Below are positions 13,294 to 20,154 of a stretch of DNA of 20,154 nucleotides, in pieces. The translations under genes were made by a program, and so were the position numbers. Every line of letters starts with the position of its first letter. Within the stretch, counting starts at the first letter, position 1. The notes beneath the pieces were generated by a model that saw only the letters and a list, made by a program, of their open reading frames with translations, was not told where the DNA came from and did not search any database. The DNA is from JBOIBN01 sp050739575 (lineage in GTDB: Bacteria; Pseudomonadota; Gammaproteobacteria; JAKDMP01), in NCBI GenBank assembly GCA_050739575.1, contig JBOIBN010000045.1:1-20154 (forward strand). The letters are read 5' to 3'.

Positions 13294-14748
13294 TCAATCC
13301 GTGACTATAGGAGTTGTGCGGAATCGGGCGGTTGCGGCACTCACCACCAGGAGCACGACGACGTTCACGATCACTGCGGCGATACCGTCGTTAAGTCCGG
13401 CGAGTCCGCTCGGCAGGAACGGCAGCAATCCGACGATGTGCCGATGGGTGAGCGTGAGCACCGTGACCAGGGCGACGCCGCAGACGAGACCTGCGAAGGC
13501 GCCTGCCGTGGTGACGAAGCGGCGGGAGACGAAGGAGAGCGCCAATGCCGGGAAGAGCTGGGTGATATAGCTGTAGCCGAGAAGAAGCAGGCCCACGATG
13601 CCGGTGCTTCCGAAGATGGCGAACGCGGCCGCGCCGATCGCAATCGGTACGACCAGCACGCGGGCCGCGAGCATGATGCGTTGTTCGCCGGCGAAGCGGG
13701 GCGCGAGCGCAAGACCGTTTTTCGCAAGCAGCGCTGCGGTCACGGTGATCAGAAGCGAGCCCGGCACCATCGCAGCAAGTACGCCGGCGCCGCCGACGAG
13801 TCCGAGTACCCAGCTGGGGAGCGTCGCCGCGGTCGCGGCAAGCAGCGCAAAGTCCGCGCGCGCAAGATGGGGCACGATGCCGATGGCGGCAAAACCGACG
13901 AAAAAGATGAACAGCAGCACGAGCTGGTAGAGCGGCAGCACCATGGCGTTCTTGCGGAAGCTTCCTTCCTCGCGCGCGGAGAAGATGTAGGCGAAGGCAT
14001 GCGGCCACATCCAGAAGCCGAGCACGGAGACCAACGCCGTCGAGACGAACCAGACAGTGTCCTGCGGTGCGCGCAGCGTGAACAGCTCTGGATGTGCCGC
14101 CGTAAGTTGGTGGAACATCGGACCGATTCCGCCGTAGGCGTGCCAAGGCAGATATATGCCCAGGAAGATCGCGACGCCGAGCACGAGAACGTCTTTCACC
14201 ACTGCCGTCCATGCCGAGGCGTGAATGCCCGAGGCAATGACGTATACGACGAGCCCGGCGGTACCGATCACGATTGCCGGGGTAGAGCGGATTGCGCCCC
14301 CCGAGGCGATCTCCACGATGATGCCGAGCCCGTCGAGTTGCAACGCCAGGTAGGGCAGCATCGCGAGCACGCCGATCAGTCCCACCGCTATACCGAGTTC
14401 ACGGCTCGCGAAACGGTGAGCGAAAAAATCTGCCTGGGTAATTAGACCGTGCGTCTTCGCGTAGCGCCAGATCGGCGGCAGGAACCAGTAGCCGAGCGTG
14501 TAGGCGAGTGCGCCGTAAGCGAGAATGTAGAACGCCGGCGCGCCGCGGCCGTACGCGTAACCGCTTGCGCCCAAAAATGTAAACGTGGTGTAGATTTCGC
14601 CTGCCATCAGGAGAAAAACGATCACGACGCCGAAGCCGCGTCGCCCGATCGTCCACTGCGCGAGGTCCATCCGCCGGCCGCGCCGGGCGACAAGTCCGAG
14701 CCCGACGGCAAACCCGAAGATGAGTGCGATCAGCGCGAGCGCCATCAT
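13294..14748 (-). CDS. Sodium:solute symporter family transporter
   Basis: A 484-residue inner-membrane protein with about 13 hydrophobic segments spread over its whole length. The order and motifs fit the SSS family: an N-terminal span with GLGLVARRGRRMDLAQWTIGRRGFG, then LLMAGEIYTTFTFLGASGYAYGRGAPAFY in the early core, and the QADFFAHRF segment typical of SSS members. Together with a small DUF3311 partner this resembles monocarboxylate- or pantothenate-type symporters; the substrate is inferred only at class level. Its ATG overlaps the DUF3311 stop as ATGA (a second ATG follows at once), indicating translational coupling. The right structured repeat lies about 130 bases past its stop. Confidence 0.9.
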   Translation of the reverse strand: MMALALIALIFGFAVGLGLVARRGRRMDLAQWTIGRRGFGVVIVFLLMAGEIYTTFTFLGASGYAYGRGAPAFYILAYGALAYTLGYWFLPPIWRYAKTHGLITQADFFAHRFASRELGIAVGLIGVLAMLPYLALQLDGLGIIVEIASGGAIRSTPAIVIGTAGLVVYVIASGIHASAWTAVVKDVLVLGVAIFLGIYLPWHAYGGIGPMFHQLTAAHPELFTLRAPQDTVWFVSTALVSVLGFWMWPHAFAYIFSAREEGSFRKNAMVLPLYQLVLLFIFFVGFAAIGIVPHLARADFALLAATAATLPSWVLGLVGGAGVLAAMVPGSLLITVTAALLAKNGLALAPRFAGEQRIMLAARVLVVPIAIGAAAFAIFGSTGIVGLLLLGYSYITQLFPALALSFVSRRFVTTAGAFAGLVCGVALVTVLTLTHRHIVGLLPFLPSGLAGLNDGIAAVIVNVVVLLVVSAATARFRTTPIVTD

Positions 14749-14942
14749 CGATCGACCTTGGTTTTGGGGTCGAGGGAATAGACCAGCGCCATGATGAGCG
14801 CGGTGCCCACGGTCCAGGCAATGATCCAGAAAAACAGAAAGGGAAGCCCGAGCACCATGGGCTCGATCCGGTTTACGAAGAACACGCCGCCTAGAATACC
14901 GAGGAAGGGCAAGAGGCCAAGCGTGGCACGCAAAAGCTTCAT
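14745..14942 (-). CDS. DUF3311 small membrane protein, symporter partner
   Basis: A 65-residue protein with two hydrophobic helices (about 7-24 and 30-56). Between them is the NRIEPMVLGLPFLFFWIIAW segment characteristic of DUF3311 proteins. These are nearly always encoded just upstream of an SSS symporter and presumably assist or form part of it. The stop overlaps the symporter start by 4 bases. No strong ribosome site precedes the ATG (CATTACTGAA), so the start is less certain than the family. The 197 bases upstream, to the next gene, show no other feature I can support. Confidence 0.82.
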   Translation of the reverse strand: MKLLRATLGLLPFLGILGGVFFVNRIEPMVLGLPFLFFWIIAWTVGTALIMALVYSLDPKTKVDR

Positions 14943-15139
14943 TTCAGTAATGCGACATCAGCATGAACCCGCGCGCATGATCGCACATATTCCGGCGTCA
15001 GCCCAATCCGAGCTGCTTCATGACCGGTTAAACAGCGGGAATAGGTGCCTTCTTGGTTCCCCGGGTGGCTCGGATTTCGTCTGGTTCGCCGGTGAAAAAA
15101 ATATGAGATACTCGAAATTCGCGGTTGGTGGTGATATGC

Positions 15140-16900
15140 GTGAAACGATTGACAGGGCTGTTGCCGGTTCTCATGTTGGTTTCCTGTTCGGGGGCGCATT
15201 TCGCCGCAGACCCTTCAAACGTCAACATCAGCTTCGCATTGTCCGGCGACGGACGCGTCCTCGTTACCTATCAGGTTTCTTCCGATGTCGACCGGATTTG
15301 TCTGCCCGACGAGCACGCTTCTTTGCGCGAGCAATAATGGCGGATTATCAAGGGGAACGCGCGGCTCGATCGACAGGGGATCAAGCTGGATGCGCATGTC
15401 GATCCGGTGCAAATTACATTGGTCGCCGATGCCGTCACCGTCGCGCCGGATCGCGTCTATCCCCTCGTCATTCCTTACAGCGACGGCAGCGCAGTGGTGA
15501 ACACCGCGGCATTCGTTCCAACCAATGCCTGCAAGCGAACGGTTCTGCGCTTCTTGCTACGCAAGGACGAGCACGTTGTGCTGCGCGGCCGCGCTTAGGT
15601 GAACTCCGTAGCGGTGGACGCATCGTGTAGTGGCGACCATGATGGAAGCTACGTTTATCTCGGTATGGCGCCGGTTGCGGTGAACAAGACGTTTCTCCTG
15701 GTCGCCGACCCTGGTGCTCCACACTGGATCGTAAGCGGGATCGGCGGGGCTCTGCAGAATGCCCTGGACGAATATTCTCGCTTGTTGGGCCAGTCGTTGT
15801 CGGTTCGCCCGACCGTTTATGTGAGTTATGCGCCGGGCGAGCCGCATGCGATGCCTTGGTATCACGGCGATGTGTTGAATTACGGCACGGTTCGGTTGAG
15901 CTTTGTCGGCAAACCCTGGCTTTATGCCTCCAGTGCGGCATCCAATCTTGTCGATGTGCAACTTTTCATCGCCCACGAAGCATTTCATTTCTGGGATGGT
16001 GGTATCAAGTCGGAGCAGATTGAACCGAACGATTCATGGCTTGAAGAAGGCGGCGCGCAACTCGCCGCCCTGCTGACGGCCGAGCGTGCCGGCTGGCTGT
16101 CGTCAGGCGATTTTCTGAGTCGACTGAACGGCAACTTGCAACGCTGTCTTCTGGAGACCGGTGACCGCCCTTGGGCTGCACTCGTAAGCGGACAAATTGG
16201 CGGCAGCATTTATTACGATTGTGGAGTGACCTTCAATTTCATGGCCGCCGCGTTACGCGACCCAGTTCAGCCCAAGCAGGGATTCTTCAATTTGTGGGGC
16301 CAACTGCTGCGCGTTGAACAGCCCGAGTATTCCACCGCCGATTTTTTACGCATCGCGACGCACGGTCCGCGAAGCGACACTGCAAAAAACTTGGAGCAGG
16401 CGCTTGCGGGAACAGCGGGTTCGCTGTCTGATCCGATCGAGCGCCTGTTTACGGCGTTGAAGATCCCCGTCAGTGCAGCGGGAGATTCGGCGCGACTGGA
16501 TATACCCGTTTCCGCTGTGTTGCAGGCGTTCTTGTTGCCATTGTTGGGCAGCGCGTGCGGCCAGCAGAATCGGCTCGGTTTCTGGACGCAGAAGGACTTC
16601 ATCAAAGTGGACGTGCCGATGCAATGTAAGGCGTTCGCGCGTACGAAGCTTCTGGTAGGTGTCGGCGATTTCAAGTTGAGCGATTCACCGCTTGCCACGT
16701 GGCACGAGGCATTTGCGGAATGCAGCGACAAGGGTGCGGTTGAATTCAAAACATTGCAAGGTAAATCGCTGTCAGTGCCTTGCAGGGCGGCGATACCTAG
16801 GCCGCCACTGTGGCTTTTGTCCCTTGAGCGCTACCGGGCCGCATCTAATCTGAAAAGTCCGACGTCAGCAGTGTCATCTCCCGCAACGAAAGAGGGATAG
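15140..16900 (+). pseudogene. Lipoprotein zinc metallopeptidase (gluzincin) with two in-frame stops
   Basis: A single frame runs from GTG at 15140 to TAG at 16898-16900 (587 codons), broken only by TAA (15335-15337, codon 66) and TAG (15596-15598, codon 153). The first part has a lipoprotein signal (MKRLTGLLPVLMLVSC, lipobox LVSC, Cys16) and a beta-rich domain that continues past the first stop in the same frame (LVADAVTVAPDRVYPLVIPY). The third part contains HEAFH (codons 279-283), 18 residues, then Glu302 in WLEEGGA: the HExxH-X18-E zinc site of M1-like gluzincins. A GTG follows the second stop directly, so a signal-less downstream product is possible. No frameshift is needed. Most likely a young pseudogene; a sequencing error or stop readthrough is the alternative. 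Confidence 0.75.
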
Positions 16901-16954
16901 CAAGATGAGCTGTCGACTGAAGGCGAGAGATTTACCGCTTTCCTGCCGGGGGCT

Positions 16955-17674
16955 TCAAAACTTTTCGACGTGCGGGCGAAGATCCATCTCCAGTGTCCAG
17001 GCGTTCGGCGGCTGTCGGTAGAGCAGCCAGTAATTTTCCGCAATCGCTTCCGGTGCGAGAAAGGTTTCCTCGGCGCGTTCGGGTTGGCGTTCGTGCGCCG
17101 AAGGCGTTCCGATCTGTCCGTCGATTACGACGTGAGCGACGTGGATACCCCTGGGGCCGAATTCGCGTGCGAGGCTTTGCGTTAACGCGCGCAGTCCGAA
17201 CTTGCCCACGGCGAGTCCCGCGAATCCGGCGCCACCGCGCAGCGCCGCCGTCGCCCCGGTGTAGAGGATCGTGCCTGCACCGGTTTCGAGCATCGCGGGC
17301 AGCACCTCGCGCGCGGCGAGGAATCCACCATAGCAGTTCGCTCGCCAGGCGGCCTCGAAGCGCTCAGAGTCTATCTCCAGGATACCGCCCGGTGCGTAAC
17401 TGCCGGCATTATAGATAAGCACCGTTGGATCGCCCAAGGTATCGCGGACGCGCGTAAACGCCGCGATAACCGAATCCGCGTCGCCGGCGTCGCAGTCGTA
17501 GCCTTGCACGGTGCGGCCGGTGGCGGCGAGCTGCTTCGCGATCGGTCCGCGACTTCTTGCCGAGCGCGAAAGAAGTGCGAGTGCGTGTCCTTCGGCTGCG
17601 AAGCGTTCGGAAAGCGCGGCGCCGAGGCCGGGCCCGACGCCGAGAATTGCAGTGACGGTTTGCTCTTGATCCAT
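16955..17674 (-). CDS. Atypical short-chain dehydrogenase/reductase (SDR)
   Basis: A 239-residue Rossmann-fold protein. The nucleotide loop is GVGPGLG (12-18) instead of the usual TGxxxGIG, and NAG is at 89-91. The helix normally carrying YxxxK reads LAVGK, so Lys158 is kept while the catalytic Tyr is Leu154; the usual Ser position falls in TGATA (139-143). I recall an SDR subgroup with GLAVGKFGLRALTQSLAREFGPRGIHV-like sequence, so this is probably a conserved variant rather than decay. Function is unknown; it may use different chemistry or only bind cofactor. AGGGA lies 7 nt before the ATG. It is convergent with the interrupted metallopeptidase gene. Confidence 0.85.
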   Translation of the reverse strand: MDQEQTVTAILGVGPGLGAALSERFAAEGHALALLSRSARSRGPIAKQLAATGRTVQGYDCDAGDADSVIAAFTRVRDTLGDPTVLIYNAGSYAPGGILEIDSERFEAAWRANCYGGFLAAREVLPAMLETGAGTILYTGATAALRGGAGFAGLAVGKFGLRALTQSLAREFGPRGIHVAHVVIDGQIGTPSAHERQPERAEETFLAPEAIAENYWLLYRQPPNAWTLEMDLRPHVEKF

Positions 17675-17960
17675 GGTTCATCCCTGTTCCGGATGGTTTC
17701 CCAAGGCTATCATCTTATCCGTGTGGCAAATTTTGCGCATCTGTAGGATTTACGTGTGCATTGTTCCGGGCTCATCTAATCGCGTCGGGTCGAATGCCCG
17801 GTTGCAATTCCACGGTTTGGCTCTCATCGCCGACCTGTCTGGTAGACCTGCGGTACGCCCTTGCGGGCCGTGAGAGCAATGCGGATTTCACGGTCTCGGC
17901 TGCCGCTCCCGGTTGTGCGGCGGTACGGGACGCGGACGCGGCTCTATGCGTCCCGAAAGA
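17675..17960. other. Intergenic region between PolX end and SDR start
   Basis: These 286 bases hold no gene I can support. A GGGACGC/GCGTCCC inverted repeat at 17927-17954 (14-nt loop) lies just beyond the PolX stop and could be its terminator, though there is no T-tract. A plus-strand open frame from 17761 runs antisense into PolX; it is treated as chance. Confidence 0.4.
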
Positions 17961-19685
17961 TCAACCGCGCAGCCGCTTCAGGAACTTTTTGAGCGGACGG
18001 GTATTGATGACATCCTTGGCCTCGATCCAGCCGCGCCGCGCTTGGTCTACCGCGAAGCGGATCTTGGCCAGGTCCGAAGTGCTGTGTGAATCCGAGGAAA
18101 TCGCAAGCTGGACTCCCATCTCCTTGGCATGGCGGCAGTGCGTATCGTTGAGATCGAGGCGCGCCGGTTGACTGTTCACTTCAAGAAAGATACCGAGTTC
18201 GGCGGCGGCGCTGAAGACTTTTTCGACATCGAAGCGGATCGGTTCACGGCGGCCGATATTGCGCGCCGTCGGATGCGCGAGTCCGGCGAGCAGCGGGTTG
18301 TCGAAGGCCTTGAGCAGGCGTCTGGTCTGCTTCGCCTCGCTCAACTCAAAATGGGAATGGATCGTACCCAGCACGAAGTCGAGTTCGCCGAGTACGTCAT
18401 CGGGCAGGTCGAGCGAGCCGTCTTCGAGGATGTCGGTTTCCGCGGATTTCAGCAGCCGGAAATCCTTGAAACCTTCGTTGAGGCGGTCTATGACTTCAAG
18501 TTCCTTGCGCAACCGCTTCGGATCGAGCCCGTTGGCGACCCGCGTGGAGCGCGTATGATCAGTGACAGCCAGATATTCGTACCCGCGTTCGCGCGCCGCC
18601 TGCGCCATGTCCTCCAGCGAATCATGGCCGTCGGTCGCTGTGGTATGGCTGTGCAGATCGCCGCGCAGATCGGAAAGCTCTATCAACCTGGGCAGCTTTC
18701 CCTTGAGCGCCACCTCGATTTCGCCCGTGTTCTCGCGCAGGTCCGGTGGAATCCAGGCCAGACCAAGGGCTTTCGCGAGTTCCTTTTCGTTTTTGCCCGC
18801 GATGCGCTTTTCCCCGCGGTAAAGGCCGTATTCGTTGAGTTTGAGCTTTTTCTCCTGAGCGATGCGGCGCACTGCGACATTGTGTGCCTTCGATCCCGTG
18901 AAGTAATAAAGCGCGGCGCCGAAAGAAGCCTCCGGTACTACGCGCGCGTCCACTTGCAGGTTCATCGCAAGATGCACAGTCGCGCGCGTCGTTCCGAGTG
19001 AAACTACATCGCGCACGCCTTCGAACTTCGCGAACTTGTCGAGAATCTCTTTCCCGTTCTTTGCCGTAATGAGTACGTCCAGGTCGCCGACCGTCTCACG
19101 CCGTCGCCGCAGGCTGCCGGCGATTACGACCCGGCGTACGCCTTTCAGGTCCTTCAGGTATTCGACCAGCGGCCGGGCGAGATTCTCGGCGTCGGCCAGA
19201 CGGAAGCGTCCTTGCTCGCCGGCGAGGTTGCTGATCGCCCCGGCGATCTTCGCGGCGAGCTTCTCGCCGAAACCCGGCAGTCCCGCAAGGCGGCCGTCCT
19301 CGGTGGCGCGTTTCACGTCGGCGGCGTTCTTTACACCGAGTGCGTCATGAAGTTCCTTGACGCGTTTGGGGCCGAGACCGGGAATCCGCAGGAGATCGGT
19401 GAGCACGAGAGGCGTCTTTTTCGCTGCCTCATCGAGGGCGGGCAGCCTTCCGGTTTCCACGATGACGTGGATTTTCTCGGCGATGGCTTCACCGATGCCG
19501 GGCAACACTTCGAGATCGGATTCTTCTGCGACCAGGTCCGCGAGCGGGCGCGGCAGTCCCGAAATCACACGCGCCGCATTTCGGTAGGCACGCACACGAA
19601 AGGGATTGTCGTCCTGTAATTCGAGCAGGTCTGCGAGCCGATCGAACTTATCGGCGATTTCGGCGTTGGCAATGCGACGGGCCAC
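17961..19685 (-). CDS. polX: PolX family DNA polymerase/3'-5' exonuclease with PHP domain
   Basis: A 574-residue, full-length bacterial PolX. Residues 1-90 form the 8-kDa-like domain, with helix-hairpin-helix elements at LPGIGEAIAEKI (61-72) and IPGLGPKRVKEL (101-112) and a third at LPGFGEKLAAKI. The nucleotidyltransferase site is GSLRRRRETVGDLDVLI, with Asp201/Asp203 and the third Asp247 (QVDARVV). The PHP domain begins near 340: HSHTTATDG (His345, His347, Asp352), TDHTRS (His377), Glu416, IHSHFE (443-447), HPTAR (471) and SDSHS (His534), a complete metal set. Such enzymes act in base-excision repair, combining gap filling with PHP exonuclease activity. The start is GTG at 19685; no ATG is available in frame before a stop upstream, and no Shine-Dalgarno sequence is visible. 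Confidence 0.95.
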   Translation of the reverse strand: MARRIANAEIADKFDRLADLLELQDDNPFRVRAYRNAARVISGLPRPLADLVAEESDLEVLPGIGEAIAEKIHVIVETGRLPALDEAAKKTPLVLTDLLRIPGLGPKRVKELHDALGVKNAADVKRATEDGRLAGLPGFGEKLAAKIAGAISNLAGEQGRFRLADAENLARPLVEYLKDLKGVRRVVIAGSLRRRRETVGDLDVLITAKNGKEILDKFAKFEGVRDVVSLGTTRATVHLAMNLQVDARVVPEASFGAALYYFTGSKAHNVAVRRIAQEKKLKLNEYGLYRGEKRIAGKNEKELAKALGLAWIPPDLRENTGEIEVALKGKLPRLIELSDLRGDLHSHTTATDGHDSLEDMAQAARERGYEYLAVTDHTRSTRVANGLDPKRLRKELEVIDRLNEGFKDFRLLKSAETDILEDGSLDLPDDVLGELDFVLGTIHSHFELSEAKQTRRLLKAFDNPLLAGLAHPTARNIGRREPIRFDVEKVFSAAAELGIFLEVNSQPARLDLNDTHCRHAKEMGVQLAISSDSHSTSDLAKIRFAVDQARRGWIEAKDVINTRPLKKFLKRLRG

Positions 19686-19770
19686 TCGGGCATTGTATGC
19701 CGAGCTTTACCTTGTGCGCGGGTTCGGTTCAGAATGGTGTCGAACCCGGCAATCCGGAGCGCGGCGGGAG

Positions 19771-20154
19771 ATGAGTGCAGCCTTCTGGTTGGATCTAGGC
19801 GCAGGGGCGGGCGCTTTGCTCGCGCTGGCCCTCATTATCAGCGGCGGGCGTCACCTGCGCCGGGGACGGTTCGTGCGGGGCGGCACGCACGGCCTCGGCC
19901 GACTTCTCATCGGCTTGATCGTGGCCGTTGTGCTCCTCATTGGTATCAATCTGCTGACCTACGCCCGCTTTACCGCCGAGCAGCCGGTGGGAGACATCAG
20001 TTTCCGTAAAATTGCGCCACAGCGCTACGCGATCGTGCTCCTGCGCAACAACGGTGAGACGGTGCAGACCACGCTAGACGGCGACGAGTGGCAGCTCGAC
20101 GCGCGGATCATCAAGTGGAATGGCATCGCAACCGTGCTCGGCTTCGAACCGCTT
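19771..20154 (+). CDS. Membrane protein, N-terminal part (cut by window end)
   Basis: An open frame of 128 codons from ATG 19771 runs off the window. It has two N-terminal membrane spans (about residues 5-24, LDLGAGAGALLALALIISGG, and 43-64, LGRLLIGLIVAVVLLIGINLL) separated by a basic loop (RHLRRGRFVRGGTHG). A soluble strand-rich region follows (ISFRKIAPQRYAIVLLRNNGETVQTTLDGDEWQLDARIIKW). Similar proteins have been labelled cation/multidrug efflux pump in related genomes, a name I regard as unsupported. CGGGAG abuts the ATG and a GGAG lies 12 nt upstream, so the ribosome site is not ideal. It diverges from polX across 85 bases. Confidence 0.7.
   Translation, partial: MSAAFWLDLGAGAGALLALALIISGGRHLRRGRFVRGGTHGLGRLLIGLIVAVVLLIGINLLTYARFTAEQPVGDISFRKIAPQRYAIVLLRNNGETVQTTLDGDEWQLDARIIKWNGIATVLGFEPL

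Noticed and set aside
13090..14445. 451-codon open frame on the plus strand
   Set aside because: It lies antisense to the symporter and has low-complexity His/Asp/Arg-rich composition typical of a shadow of a membrane protein gene.
14939..15199. Minus-strand open frame upstream of the DUF3311 gene
   Set aside because: Composition is irregular, no domain or ribosome site is seen, and it overlaps the start of the lipoprotein gene.
17761..18171. Plus-strand open frame overlapping the end of polX
   Set aside because: The second half is antisense to the conserved PHP domain, there is no ribosome site, and no recognisable domain is present.

Overview
The window looks like a chromosomal segment of a GC-rich proteobacterium. 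I favour a gammaproteobacterium near the Xanthomonadales/Nevskiales. The clues are a YbiI-type DksA zinc-finger protein ending in the same residues as the E. coli protein, an agmatine deiminase/N-carbamoylputrescine amidase pair next to a large TonB-dependent receptor, and dispersed CCCTCACCC/GAGAGGG palindromes. The taxonomic call is inference, since no rRNA or marker gene is present.

Layout: (1) 104-1292, minus strand: a SnoaL-like protein followed by a gamma-carbonic-anhydrase-like beta-helix protein. (2) 1478-1832, minus: a small RRM RNA-binding protein with a clear intrinsic terminator. (3) 2118-3018, plus: an FMN reductase and ybiI. (4) 3039-5149, minus: a patch with two QxK-type PD-(D/E)XK nuclease-fold proteins (a DUF4365-like one and an Mrr-like one), a conserved hypothetical, and a stray second copy of the 3' end of aguB. 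(5) 5209-7323, minus: aguA and aguB, which convert agmatine to putrescine via N-carbamoylputrescine. (6) 7513-10521, plus: a 1002-residue TonB-dependent receptor, divergent from aguA across a 189-bp gap with two inverted repeats. (7) 10671-11366, minus: a class I glutamine amidotransferase. (8) 11498-13166: an unusual block in which two copies of a roughly 265-bp structured repeat, in inverted orientation, bracket about 1 kb of AT-richer DNA with two small membrane-protein ORFs. (9) 13294-14942, minus: a DUF3311 protein and a sodium/solute symporter, overlapping by ATGA. (10) 15140-16900, plus: a lipoprotein metallopeptidase (HExxH-X18-E) interrupted by two in-frame stops. (11) 16955-17674, minus: an atypical SDR. 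(12) 17961-19685, minus: PolX DNA polymerase with a PHP domain. (13) 19771 to the window end, plus: the start of a membrane protein.

Three places deserve most attention. First, the two inverted repeat copies share four hairpins at equivalent positions, and two of these show a compensatory base-pair change, so their structure appears to be conserved. Second, mrr sits between an intact aguB 3' end and an 84% identical second copy of the last 81 nt, as if an element inserted into aguB and supplied a replacement end. Third, the metallopeptidase gene is open in a single frame for 587 codons except for one TAA and one TAG. No transposase, integrase, tRNA, rRNA or CRISPR array was found.
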